A stretch of DNA of 64,000 nucleotides, taken from positions 113,169,529-113,233,528 of the forward strand of contig CM069432.1 of the NCBI GenBank assembly GCA_035610365.1, read 5' to 3'. The translations under genes and the position numbers were made by a program. The DNA comes from Aquatica leii. Lineage: Eukaryota; Arthropoda; Insecta; Coleoptera; Lampyridae. The notes under the pieces were generated by a model that worked only from the letters and a program-made list of their open reading frames with translations, made no database searches and was not told the origin of the DNA. This document shows, piece by piece, positions 47,410 through 59,775 of the stretch (position 1 is the stretch's first letter; each line of letters begins with the position of its first letter).

Positions 47410-48673
47410 TTTTATTTTTACATTGTTCCAACGTTAAGTTTTTAATCAATCTATAGCCATTTGCTAAATAAAGAAATAGTTTTTTAGTAAATAGTAGTAA
47501 GCACATATTAGATTTTGTGTACTCAATTTATAAACTTTTAAAAGTGTTGTGATTTTTGAAATCATATTTTTTACACAACAATAATTTTTTAGAGACTTAT
47601 TGGTGGTTGTTGCTTCTCTACTTAAAGCAATTTTACCGATGTGAATTGCATAGTTGTCAAACAAAGTAAAAGATCTTTACTTATAATGTCTAAACGTTTT
47701 GTATTTAATTTATTTTCTGAATTGTACAAAAACACTTATAATCGTAATCATAAAAAAATATTTGGTTTTTGTATATATTAATATACATGTATTAAGCATT
47801 TTACGCATTTGCCAGGCAAGCAATTTATATGGTTTGACCAAATTAATTTTTTATCTATGGATAATCAAAAGTTAACTAATCAGAATAAAAACACTTAAAT
47901 TGACCTACATACCTATTTTTTTAATTTAATTATGTAATTTAATATTTTAAATCGATTAATTTGATTATGCAGTTTATAAAAATTTCTTCTTCATTTATAA
48001 TATTCATTTGCTTATTCTTAGTTATAATGTAGTCGTTTATATCCGCGGATGATTTTAAACTTCAAACATGTTTAAGCTTTATTGAAATTTAATAAACTAA
48101 TAATATTGTGGGAAAGGCTGAAAGTGTTTTTTTTTTGAAGTTATTCAACCATGAAACATAAATCTAAATTGTTGATACATTACAAAATCATGAAAATATA
48201 TACATATATTGTAAATTATTTTTCTGTGTAAAAGTGAAAGAAATGATTAAATAACCATTTTTTGATGTTATTGACTACCAAAAACATGTTTTTATAACTC
48301 AGTGTAAACTTTTATGCAAGTCAAAACTGGATACGTCGTTAACGTATTATATCATGTTTATTTTGTTTTTAAATAATAATTGTAAATTTGAGGTATATAA
48401 GTTGAATAGTAAAGGACTTAAAATTAGACTCTATTTAAGAATTTTTCGATTTTTATACGTAAGATGTGTGCTTGAAATTACCTGCTTTTACTCTCTTATT
48501 TTGTTAAAAAAATAATGTTAACGTTGTTATAAGCTTTAGTTAACTCAAGAAAGAGAACTTCTCAATATTGTTTTTTTACAAAGGTACTTAAACAGTACAA
48601 ACAAGTTTAGAAGGGTACGGTTTCTTTATTCTCTTTATTTAACTTAATTAACAATATTGAATTCTTCGTTCAA
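47410..48673. other. AT-rich DNA without recognisable feature
   Basis: No gene or repeat is recognised. Confidence 0.5.
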
Positions 48674-49345
48674 GGAGGGGCATAAAAACTACTCAGTGTT
48701 TTTTTATAGCGACGTTTCGTGCACTAAATGTGCACTTCTTCGGGCCACTGCAATTTATTATGGTAAGTACACAACTAACTAATCAAATAAGTTAACAGTA
48801 ACTAATTACAGATGTAAACAGAAGAACACTTAACGTAAGAACTTACATAGAAAATTTGAGCAATTACTCCAAAGTTTCACAAACATGAACACGTCCTAAA
48901 CGTAATTAACAGTAAATTAAATCAATAAATAAGTATAATTAATAAATGACATTTACAATTAAACATGGAGAACACACACTATGATATGTATAATCAAACA
49001 TTTATTCCAAGGTAACCTGTTATCAAAAATAGACTTTAAAACAAAAATAACCGCGAAAAACACCTAACAATTTTTCGTAATTTTAGAAATCAAATTATTA
49101 TAAATGCTACTTTAATTATTAGTGTCCGTATTAAAATTAATATTATTTTTGTACACGTTGATAAAGATCATTTCAAAAACTAATCTTTTCATCTAATTAT
49201 TCTCCACATCTAAAATACTAGGATTGTTAAAATCGAAATTATGTCCTGTGTCGATGTGATGTACAGATAACGCTGTTTCTCCTTTTCTTAGTTTTACAGT
49301 ATTTATGGTTGTTAATACAATTTTTGTTTCGTTTATCCAATGTAG
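48674..49345 (-). pseudogene. Penelope-like element, 5'-truncated minus-strand copy with GIY-YIG part
   Basis: Inverted relative to 53206-53706 and largely alignable with it. Read on the minus strand from 49345, it begins within the GIY-YIG endonuclease that nicks target DNA for this retroelement class. Residues include RKGETALSVHHIDTGHNFDF and NNPSILDVENN, then MKRLVFEMIFI and NNINFNTDTNN, matching the KTALAxHHxxTGHxFDF and NLxTDTxxL pattern of Penelope-like endonucleases. A stop and a frameshift are present. The 3' untranslated part carries a hammerhead-like motif. The upstream reverse transcriptase is missing from this copy. Confidence 0.8.
48709..48746 (-). ncRNA. Hammerhead-ribozyme-like motif in the Penelope 3' region
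   Basis: On the minus strand CCGAAGAAGTGCACATTTAG is followed by TGCACGAAACGTCGC. GTGCAC-ATTTA-GTGCAC is a perfect six-base-pair stem-loop, framed by a CTGANGA-like block (here CCGAAGA) and by GAAACGTC. Penelope-like elements are known to carry minimal hammerhead ribozymes with this layout. The deviation C for T in the first core block may reduce or abolish activity. The sister copy near 53680 lacks exactly this block. Confidence 0.5.
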
Positions 49346-49480
49346 CATCCTTGACAACCCGAATCCAAATCATCTTCCAACGTTCAACTGACATGGCACA
49401 ACACAGTACGAAACAACTACAACTACGTTAAGTTAGAAAAGTCATACATAAAAAAAAACTAAAATACTCAATCGGAATAG
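49346..49480. other. Short spacer between Penelope copy and dispersed repeat
   Basis: Nothing recognisable. Confidence 0.4.
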
Positions 49481-49816
49481 TTATTTAACAAACAAGGTTG
49501 TTAATGATAGAGATTAATAATCGAGACATTTTAACGCCGTGAGCGATTAACAAACTGGTTAGTTTTAAAGTTTTTCCGTTGATCGTACCTTAGTAAAACG
49601 ACTGAAGTTATCAGAAAACTAAAGTATACGTAACCCGTTGTTATATCTAGTAGTCGCGCAGTATCGTTAAATCAGTGGTTGCTAACGATTTCATTGTTTG
49701 CTATACAAAATCATACATTAATAGAAATTCATTCATTGGTTCAAAATTGTTTATTAATAGGGGTCATTAACGTTCTATTTCTGGTACATTATTATACGTT
49801 ACTATTACTATTAACA
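49481..49816 (-). repeat. Dispersed element, copy B
   Basis: Inverted counterpart of 31733-32112. It begins (plus strand) TTATTTAACAAACAAGGTTG and ends ATTACTATTAACA at 49816. It sits directly before the first visible codon of the plus-strand Penelope frame, so it probably interrupts the element's 5' region. Confidence 0.75.
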
Positions 49817-49817
49817 G

Positions 49818-52800
49818 ATGATCGACGATAAAGTGTATTTAAAAAGGTGTAAGTCAAATTTTGTTACTCCCACACATATTCAACAATTCTTTAAATACAC
49901 CTACTTAATACAAGCTGATCACATCCCATTGAGCAACAAATTAGATAGACTAATTAAGAGTGGTCGGAAGTATAGCGATAATAGTATCGCGATACGAGTA
50001 TTAGTTTAGAATATCGTATCGCGATTCATTTGAGAGAAAAGTATCGATATAGATATCGCGATAGTTTTCTTGTATCGTCTATCGCAAAATGCGATACTTT
50101 GAATCGATACTTGACAATTTATTGGAATGTTTAAATTTAAAAGTACTTCGAACTAAAACCGAATTCTACATTCTATATAGTACTTTAAATTACAATAAAT
50201 AATTTTGTACCTGCAATGTCTACAATTTTCAAATATACTATTGTATTTACTTTCTTTAAAACAGATATAATTCTACTATTGTCTGACAATTGATTTTTAT
50301 AGCTTTTGATGCTAAATAAACAGAATATACTTAAAAGAGAATTTTCTTTCTAGAAGATATGCGCTTTTCGAAATCATGTTCAACAACTAAGTATGTTTAA
50401 TTTATGGTACAAAAATCGAATTATTTTAAAGATTTATCAAACAGGTTACTACTTTTTACTATTTTATAACGAATTATTATGATTTCAAAAAACAGTAACA
50501 ATTAGGATCAAAAAAGGTTGCAGTAAACAACTTTTAAGTAAATTCTTACAACCACCCAAAAGTCACGTTGCAAAAAAAATAGTTTTATCTTTACCGACTC
50601 CAGATGTACTTACAAATTGTATAATTATCTTTTTTTAATGCCTGTCACAACCAAACCATAATCGAACAGCCAGACAATAAAATATAACAGAATAGCAACT
50701 AGCTTTTGATTCCTTAAGTAGTGCAATTTAGGTGTAATTTCGCTTTTTGCTACCATTCTTTTAAGCATTATAGAAGCAAGTACTTACAAAACATAAGTAT
50801 TTATTCTTAGAAAAAATATAAAGTTTGTGCTAACTGATGAATGTAACTGTTTTAAAAATCCGTATAATTTAAATCTTTATTTAAATTTGGTTTTAAATAT
50901 AAATACCTTGGAGATAACACAGCTTTAAAAAATAGATTTATAATTAATTTTTGTTTAATGTTAAAATACGGCTAAAGTAAAACTGTAATTTTTTTCTGTA
51001 CAGTTTTAAATAAGTGAGTACGGTTTTATCATATGGTGAAACGACGATTAGTAAGTATAACTAAACCTTACCAATAAAGTAGCAACTCAAAGTAATTTAA
51101 ATTCAATATCGGAATTTCTCTCCTCAGATCACTAATGAAAAAGTATCGCAATAAGTAACGCAAAATTAAAGCGATACTATTATCGTTATCGCGATACCAT
51201 TCTAGGCAAAGTAAAGAGTATCGGTATCGCGTTACATTTTTGCTCTAAGTATCGCTTATCGTATAGCGATACTTTTAAAAAATATCGGTCCGACCACTGT
51301 TAATTAATAAATTTAAAACATCGATATTAAATCTAGAAATCGATTTAACGTATTGGCAGATACATAATCTAAAAAAACTGTTAATAATCTAAACGAATAC
51401 TTATACAGTGTAGTCCGCCAAGAAGATGTACAGATTTTTTCTAAAATATTAAATAATAAACATAAGTATATATCCTCAAATAACAAGGCAAAACTTAAAA
51501 ACAAATTTCAGAATCTGTATAAACAACATAATTACAATTTTAATGTTAATAAACAGGGTTGCATTTACAATTTGACTAATGTACAATTGCCTGATAAAGT
51601 AGCTCAATGTGTTGCGTTTTCCCCTAAATTCATGTGTTATTATTTTAATAACTTACCTTTAATAAATTTAATTAAAAACACAGAAGATATACTTACTTGT
51701 TATAGTGACGAGGAAAAAGAAATATTAAGGGAGAAAGTTGTAAACATTATTACCAACTTTGTAAATAAATAATGCAAAAAAGAAAGTTACACCACAAGAT
51801 GTATTTATTAAGAAACTATTGACATCTAGTAAAAAATTTATTAAGGCTCATAAAGATATTTGAATCACAAAATTATACATAAACAAGAATACAACGAAAA
51901 AATGTTGACTCTACTTAATAATAATAACACCTACAAAAAAACTGATTAGATCTTACAGCTAAATTCCAAAACAAAAATAACAAAATGAGCAAACAAATAT
52001 ATGACAATGGACACATTGATTTTGTCACTAACAAAAAACTTATTACTTATACGAGTATACCTCCTAAGATATATGACCTAATTAAAATCCATAAGAATGA
52101 ACATCCGATAAGACCTATTGTTTCATGTATAGAAGCTCCTACATACCAATTGTCTAGTAAGTACATTTCTAATATAATACAGAATATCTCTTACTTATTT
52201 GAAGATAATATAAAAAACTCCTTTGAATTGATAGAAAAAAACTAAAAATATAATAATACCGTCAAATTATAAGATTCTGTCATTTGATGTTACTTCTTTA
52301 TTCACTAATATATCTAAAGAACGGGTAGTTAAACTTATAAAAAAGTATTAGATAGATCTAAAAAGCCATACTACTTTAAATTTAGTTGATGTTGTCTAAC
52401 TTACGGAGTTTCTTTTTGATTCGAATTATTTTATATTTGATGATGTAATGTGTACTCCAACATTTGGTACTGCCGTGGGTAACCCTGCGTCGCCTGTATT
52501 AGCTAACCTTGTTATGCCTGACTTACTTAAATATGTAAAAAACAATTTAACATTTACTCCGTCATTTTTATTTTGTTACGTTGTTGATATTATTACATGT
52601 ATACTTAAAGCAGAGGTTTAATACACTCTTAACACGTTTAATGAATATAATCCACATCTAAAATTTATGTATGAAATAGAACAGGATGGTTATTTGCCTT
52701 TCTTAGATGTTAGGCTTAGTAAAGACATTATTACTAATACTATAGTTAGTGATTGGTACACCAAACCTGTAGCCTCGAACATAACGATGAATTATTTATC

Positions 52801-53280
52801 GAAACACCTACATCATCAAAAGATTAATATCAAGGCTATGAAAAATAAAATGTTAGTTTTAAGTAGTCCACAATTATATGCAAAAAATTTTAGCATTTTA
52901 AAGCAGATACTAAAAAATAACAACTATCCGAAGAACATAGTAAATAAATTATTAACATACACTAACACAGCTACAAATACTTCACCTGTAAAACTACGAC
53001 TAATCTTAAAGCTAACTCTAACACTAATAATATTATGTACACGAAAATCATAAATGTCCCCAACCTAACAAAAACATTAATTCCAATTTTAAAAACGGAT
53101 AACATCAAAATAATAATGTATACCACTAATACTATTTACAACATGTTTTACAGCAGCACGAAAGATAAAATCAACACAACGGAAAAACACAATGTAGTGT
53201 ATAAATTAGACTGTATAGCTTGTCAATGATGCTACACTGGACAAACGAAACAAAAAGTTAAAAATCGTACACAAAACTAA
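49818..53280 (+). pseudogene. Penelope-like reverse transcriptase with GIY-YIG remnant, interrupted by a hAT element
   Basis: The RT/endonuclease polyprotein of a Penelope-like element. An N-terminal piece (49818-49957) is cut by the insertion at 49958-51299 and resumes at 51308. Then come VQLPDKVAQCVAFSPKF (51580), PPKIYDLIKIHKNEHPIRPI then VSCIEAPTYQLSSKYI (52050), and SFDVTSLFTNI with the first catalytic Asp (52273). GTAVGNPASPVLANLVMPDL follows at 52475, then CYVVDIIT at 52575, where the usual YVDD is YVVD, and LPFLDVRLSKD at 52695. It ends with the GIY-YIG start YKLDCIACQ, stop, CYTGQTKQK at 53200-53256. The rest of the endonuclease is deleted compared with the minus-strand copy. There are several stops and frameshifts near 51770-51985, 52240 and 52350. 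It is dead. Confidence 0.88.
49958..51299. mobile_element. hAT-type non-autonomous element inside the Penelope frame
   Basis: The ends are GAGTGGTCGG and CCGACCACTG (a ten-base TIR with one change). The 8-bp flanks CTAATTAA (49950-49957) and TTAATTAA (51300-51307) differ at one base, as expected for an aged hAT target duplication. Removing the element and one flank restores the Penelope reading frame, which fixes both borders. The first ~170 and last ~170 bp are packed with TATCGCGATA-like words on both strands; the middle ~1 kb is AT-rich and non-coding. Confidence 0.87.
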
Positions 53281-53706
53281 TATTAATTTTAATACGGACA
53301 CTAATAATTTAAGTAGCATTTATAATAATTTAATTTCTAAAATTACGAAATATTCATTTTAAAGTCTATTTTTAATAACAGGTTACCTTAAAATAAATGT
53401 TTGACTATACATATCATAGTGTTTGTTCTCCATGTTTAATTGTAATTGTCATTTCTTAATTATACTTATTTATCGATTTTAATTACTAACTGTTAGTAAT
53501 CCCATTTTTGTTAATTACGTGTAGAACGTGTTCATGTTTGTGAATCTTCGGAGTAATTGCTCAAATTTTCTATGTAAGTTCTTACGTTAAGTGTCGTTCT
53601 GTTTACATCTGTAATTAGTTACTGTTAACTTATTTGATTAGTTAGTTGTGTACTTACCATAATAAATTGCAGTGGCCAAAACTGAGTAGTTTTTATGCCC
53701 CTTCTT
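53281..53706 (+). mobile_element. 3' untranslated end of the plus-strand Penelope copy
   Basis: Aligns in inverted orientation with 48674-49095. Shared blocks include AATATTAATTTTAATACGGA, ATAACAGGTTACCTT, GAACGTGTTCATGTTTGTGA, GAGTAATTGCTCAAATTTTC, TATGTAAGTTCTTACGTTAA and TAATAAATTGCAGTGGCC. After GTGGCC it jumps straight to AAAACTGAGTAGTTTTTATG, so the roughly 45-bp hammerhead-like block is missing. The copy ends near GCCCCTTCTTC. Confidence 0.78.
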
Positions 53707-56700
53707 CAGAACATTTAGGCAATACTCTCATATTTTATCTAATGCGTTAATTAACCGTTTTAATGTTTTTGTTGTACACGATAACAATGGTATAAGATAT
53801 AAACAAATTTTTAATTTTCGAAATAATTGTTTTTAATAAAAGTGTTTGCACCATTTTTTTTGTTGAGATCATAACTAATCTTATTGCGTTTGATGATAAC
53901 ATTTTTGTAAACTGTGGTGAAGATTATTTCACCTAATACTTATTAATTAATTTGTAGACTGTATAAAATTAAACTGTATTTTTATGTGTAATACAAATTT
54001 TACCTTATGGCACTTTCAAACTGTTCAAGTTGGCGTTTCCCTCAAAACCAACATTATTACAATTCTTAAATTAGTAAAAAAATACTCAAAGTTTGAGTTA
54101 TGGATAAAAACAACACGTTTTAAAATGTAATATATAAAGAAGGTTTTAAGAAAAAGATCAAAAATTGTATTGAACTTTTGTAAGACAATAAGATAAGATT
54201 GTGGAACAAACGTTGCTAAACAATCTAAAATCAAATTGTCTCTTTATTATACCTAGGTCTTTATTTCTTTTACAATTTATATGTAAACAAAATTGTATGT
54301 AACGTTTCTTAAAAAAAAGTTTTCTAATTTTTATTATTTTTTTCTATTTTAAACAAGAACATTATAGAATAAATCAAATTTTAATATAAAACATTTTAAA
54401 AAAAATATTTAAATTACTTTGCATTGGTAAAATTTAGTTATTTTTGTAATTGTTTGATGGAAATCTGATAACTGTAAATTTATTTTTGATTTAAATAAGA
54501 TGTTCTAGATTATTTTTAGTCAACAAGGGTAAAAATTATTTGATTAAAAAATATTACATAACGGTTTTAAATAATAGCCGTACTTATAAAGTAAAAACAG
54601 CTGGGTTCGTACTAAATTCTATTGTTACTTGTTACTACAGGAAGCCTTATTTGACATTATCTATTCTAATTAAAATGAACCATACAAATGTTAAATAATA
54701 TGTAATTGAATTATTTTTGCAAAATTAAGAGTTTTATAAATAATTGATACAGAAAAAGCAAACGGTGGTAACATTAAATATACAAAAAATCAATATGTCC
54801 CTACGCAAAATTTAGACTACAAGAAAATGCAATTTTACACAGATAAATTTAAGTTAAAAATTAATAAAAATTGCTTTTATGTTCTGATTTTTCAAAATCT
54901 ATTAGTTGTGTTTATATTATTTCTTATTATACATTTTTCTGAGTAGTCATTTTAAAATAAATTTAGTAATTACGTTTATTATTATTTAATTTTGCAATTT
55001 TATTAAAAGTTAATTTAAAAAACATTAACTTGTGCAATAAGGATTATCGATCTTATTCTTTTAGTTTATTTAATATATTGCTTTTATAAAGTAACGGACG
55101 AATTTGATAAAATCATTATGTTCATAAAAAACTAGACAAGTTAATTTTTATTTTTAAAATAATAACAAACACTAATAAATACTATTAACAATGACAAGTT
55201 ATAAATAGTTTTGTTAACTATTAATAACAAAACTGTGTGTCGGTACATTAAAAAATGTTTTTCAAACTAAAACCATAATTGCAATACGCTCAACTTCTAT
55301 TTAAAAATCATTCAATAATAACTTTTATTACAAAACCGGAATTATTAAACCGATATCTACATAACCTCAACGCTTCTCTCAAACTTAACTTCTTGCTTTT
55401 GTCCAACATCAAAGACGAAATTAATTTGTAAATTGTTCGAGTTTGGTAAGTTTGAAAACTTTTTGATAGCGCTACTTAATTTGTTATTTTCAAGTGACAA
55501 AAAGTTTTTTTTGTAAAGTGTACCTAAAAAACTATTTTTTTATGAATACAATACTTGATACAAAAGTTTAAATTACAATTACAATTTTGTTTAGCACAAC
55601 TTTAAAAAATATTTAATTGTGTAATAAAATGCAATTTATGTAGTATAGTAAATAATGATAATGAACGTTAATTCCGGTTTCACGAGTTGCAATGCAATTA
55701 TTGAAATTGCGTTCTAAATGCCACTTTTAACAATAAATTACAAAACAGCAATTAAAAAGAAATTAGTTTATTTAAATAAAACGGCCAACGCTAGCATGTT
55801 TACGCTTTAGTAATAATTTATAAGTGTCAAATAGAATTTAATTTCTCATTAAACGTCTTCAAATTTTATATCAAAACAATTAGAGAATACTAAATTCAAC
55901 AACTCTTCAGAATAGACAGAATTCAGTTATAGGATTAGAAAGGTCTATTGTATTTCGTTTTAATCTATATTCTGTGGCATCGAGTTCATTTCCCATCTAA
56001 AATTGAATTTGAATAGTCTGTTCTGAATATTTTTTATTGCGGAAATTCGATGATTCTCAAATTTTTGTTTCCAATTTAATTTACAAATATATAGTGCTTT
56101 GTCGTCAATTATTAGGTTTCAATTTTATCGTTTTTCTGAACCTTCGTTATAAATCTACTTTATTCCGGGATTTTTGTGAAAAAAAAACAAAGAACTTTAT
56201 TTGATTACACTTGTTTTAACAAGATGTTATTAGTGAAACATGTGGATAATTAGAGAAGCTCAAGGCGTTTTTCAAGGTTTCATTATAATTAAAAAATAAT
56301 AAGATTAGCACGTGGAAACTAGTTTACCAACAAAACGTTATCAGTTCTCTAACGTTCAAGGCAGTGTACTTGTAATAAAAGTGTTGACCCATTGGTAACA
56401 CGACTTTTATGTAGCAATAAACTTATCCTTCTTCCATAAATGTTTCACGTATCGTAAACAGCTTGCGGAACAATTATCTTTTTCAATTGTTTAACATTGT
56501 TTAACATCACACAAAATTGCAACATTTTTATTAACATCAATAAAATGTTTTTAATGTAAATTATGTTTCACATATTGCTAAAACTGTTAGTAGAAAATTG
56601 TAAATACTGCATTGATTTTACCAAAGTTACAATTTTTGTAGTTTAAATTCCGAATTGTTATTTTACTATTAAACATGGTGGCAAAAACCTTCAAGTACTT

Positions 56701-57490
56701 ATTACAGACAAACTATATTTCATTGCGTGATAATTAATTTAAGCTTATGATTCTTTAAATTTTTAAGTTGTTTACCTAGAAACAAAAAACAAGTTACATT
56801 GTAATATTCGAATCGTATAAGTAAAATTAAATTTTAAATAAATTAACTTACTTGAATTATACCTGCTGAATGTATGGTAAAATAATTCCACAAATATCAA
56901 ATTTTGCATTAAAGTTAATGAATTCGTTTTTAACTAACCAGTTATTTTTTTGTAATTCAACTTAGAATTTCTGCTATATGAGATTGTCATTTTTTTTGTT
57001 TTTACAATTCTTGTCTTCAGTCATCTTAAACAATAGAGGATTTCGCTGAAAATATGACCTTGAAAAAAGTGAGATACAAGCTCTACCCTATTACTATCTT
57101 TTATTATCAGTAATGCCAATGTGATACTCTGAACAATCCTACATTACTATTTATATTACCTTTTGTAACTATAAGTAGGTTGGTAAGCAGTGTACAACAA
57201 CGTAACCTCATTTTACCGTTCTTATTATTATTCTTGTTTCTTTACCGTTTTTTCGTTTTAATACCATTTCTGCTATTTTGTTACCTTTACATTATTATTA
57301 TCTTCCGTTAATTCTTATACACGTTCCTTTCTCCTATTTTATCATTATCCTACACTTTTACTTTTAAACAGTCTTTTTCAAGACTAAAACAGTCACATAC
57401 TTACGCAACTTGTGTGTACGAGAATACAAAATTAATTAAGGTAATTTTTTAATCCTTAATTAATGCTTTTTATATTACCTAAGTATTAAT
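53707..57490. other. AT-rich DNA with a pyrimidine-rich stretch
   Basis: No gene is recognised. About 57195-57375 is strikingly rich in T and C, with repeated TTACC(G/T)TT and TTATTATTATT words. It lies just upstream of the SAP/SWIM/YqaJ pseudogene and could be part of that element's 5' region. Confidence 0.4.
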
Positions 57491-59270
57491 ATGAATTTAC
57501 TTAATACAAATTTTGTTTTAGAAATAGATACATCAGGAATCCAAGGGTCAGTAGTTTTAGAACCTAAAGATGTACCAGGTGCTGTATTATATCACGATAA
57601 AATTGTCGAAGATTGCAGCATTTTGGAGCTGAAAAGGTGGTTGGAATGTCGTGGTCTAAAACAGCAAGGAAATAAATGGGAGTTAGTTTAACGATATGTG
57701 AAATTACACAACTATTGTATCTTGAACTACTTTATCACAGGATATTAATTTTAGAGTGATCAACTGTATTAATGCTGGTCGTGAAAATGACATATTCTTG
57801 GGCGTCGATGGAGGTAAATGGTACGACACAAAAAAAAATTGATACAGGGTGCTACTCACTCCAATAATTTGTCAGCGTTGTGTTTAGTTACTATCACATG
57901 GGGAAAATTTCCATCACGAAGTATTCCAAAATATTTTAATAAAGGCCATATTTATACATATATTGCTGGACTACAATTTGAAGGTGAAGATTATGAGTTA
58001 GCTGATTACGAAGGAAGCATCACGAAAAAACTTTTTAAAAAAGGTATTCAATTTGTCAGTAATGACCATATTCATGATGTCTATGATGCTAATGATAAAA
58101 GACATTATTACGTAAAAACGAAATGTTTGGCATCATTTTGAGCAAAACTTGTGTATAATGTCAAATGCACTTTAAATCTAATGTCCAGAGCAGTGGTCAA
58201 TGGTGAACACAAGTGTAAGTAATCTGCATTACGTAGATGTAGTCATATTAGTGCAATGTTATGGTTTCTGGCTAAGTTTACTGAAAAACATGGTTACGAT
58301 GGCATTGCGTGTACTAGGAAAACTACAAGAATGGGGTTTAGGAACCAAAACCAAAACTCCAGGTTCAGTTGCTTCTAAATACTACCCTACAGTTAGGTTT
58401 AATCCAATGAAAAAAGCATTGTTTGATCCCAGAGCAACAAATTATGAAAGGACTATCAATTTAAACGATTTTATTTGTAATATTCAGTGTGGAAGAACTG
58501 ATACGATGTTTGAAACTTTGATCAAATTAAATAAAATCAAGTTGAGATTTTCAAAACGAATATGATGGCATATATGATTCAGTATGAAAATAAAGTTATT
58601 CAAATCAAAGGTGCAAAGGTCAAGGTTCAGATGATTAGAGAAAGTGGAGAACTTGTTTTTTACGGTTCCTACTACAAAAATGGTTAGCTCACTAACAACT
58701 GTTAATGGAAAATCGAATTATTTAAAGAAATATTTATGGCAACTGACTCCGTCGTACGCAATGTTGCCTGCTCTTTATTATGGAGGTAAACATGAACCTT
58801 TGGCAAGAAACCAATATGCATTGAACAATTTAGAACTGAATGAAAAATTATATATAGTCGGCCTTTGTGCAAAGAAAGATTATCCACATCTGGCTTGCAG
58901 TGTTAATGGACTCATAGAAGAAAATGGAAATTTTACTAGAATAATAGAAATACAGTGTTCCAAACTGTTAGAAAATGCAGATTCATGCAACTTCTCTAGA
59001 GTTCTAACGGAAAAGCAAAAATCGTCGTTTTTTTAATAGAAGGAAATGACACGATAAAACTTAGAGATAACCATCCATATCTTTATCAGGTTGTAACATT
59101 CATGTTAATTTTTGAGGTTACCAAATGTGACTTTATTATGTAGTCAAAAGTAAATATGTTGGTGTTTAAAGTAAAATGGAAACGATAGATCGAAATGTCA
59201 TTGAAAATTTAGTTGTTAAACTTAAACAATTGTACTATAAATTCCGGAATTATTTTTGATAAAAATTCCA
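57491..59270 (+). pseudogene. SAP-SWIM-YqaJ nuclease-like protein of an ISL2EU/IS4EU-type element
   Basis: Three blocks appear in order. First, from the ATG at 57491, a SAP-like helix pair: SILELKRWLECRGLKQQGNK (57620-57680). Second, after frameshifts, a SWIM-like zinc-finger region: HYYVKTKCLASF, then a worn C...CSHISAML-like ending near 58230-58280, with FTEKHGYDGIACTRKLQEWG-like sequence following. Third, a YqaJ (lambda-exonuclease-like) domain at 58700-59130: LTPSYAMLPALYYGGKHEPL then ARNQYAL. Its metal-binding part appears as HLACSVNGLIEENGNFTRII then EIQCSKL, and NHPYLYQVVTFMLIF, KCDFIM follow. The usual ASPDG is ACSVNG and EIKCP is EIQCS, so catalytic residues are altered. Several frameshifts and stops are present. 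It is convergent with the transposase remnant at 59518-59775, the arrangement expected for such an element. Confidence 0.75.
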
Positions 59271-59517
59271 CGCAACTTGCCTTTGTTTGAGCTAGACAGA
59301 CATCTAGTCCTGAATTAACAACTCAAAAAAAAAAACAAAATGTTTTAATATGTAGGTTCTTTTAAATGTTTCTTTTTAAATATATTTTATTTATTATTAT
59401 GGGTGCCTAATTTAGTAAATTATAAGATATTTTACATTAATTTTTTTAATAGTAGACCGAAACTTAAAACACAAGTGTTGATACTTTATTAAATATATAA
59501 TCAATAATTGTAAACAG
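59271..59517. other. Spacer between convergent pseudogenes
   Basis: AT-rich, with AATAAA-like signals on both strands. It is consistent with shared 3' ends of two convergent genes. Confidence 0.4.
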
Positions 59518-59775
59518 TTATAAAACCAATGATTTTTCAAAATTTACAAGAAAACAAATAATACTAAATATATTTAATATCAACGGTAACATTGTTATTT
59601 CTATTGGTTTTGCTAATATTTGGTAGTTTTTGATCCTGTGAATTGCTGTTTCAACATGGATCCTGGCCTTTGCAATCTTTTTTGTTAAGATTTCCTCTTC
59701 TGCTGTCAATCTTGATCTACCCGCTAGAAATGGTGGTATCAATAATTCAAAAGTTTTAAATGATTTGTTTTGCAA
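59518..59775 (-). pseudogene. ISL2EU/IS4EU-type (DDE_4) transposase, C-terminal 85 residues
   Basis: The minus-strand frame reads LLIPPFLAGRSRLTAEEEIL, then TKKIAKARIHVETAIHRIKN and YQILAKPI. This is the conserved C-terminus of the IS5/DDE_4 transposases of the ISL2EU/IS4EU type (usual form: PPFLxGxxQxxxxEVxxTxxIAxxRIHVERAIxRIK). The frame is open and ends in Leu at 59518. It is cut off at its N-side near 59765-59775, exactly where the hAT coding sequence begins on the other strand, so the two elements are fused at that point. The ATG at its start is fortuitous. Confidence 0.82.
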
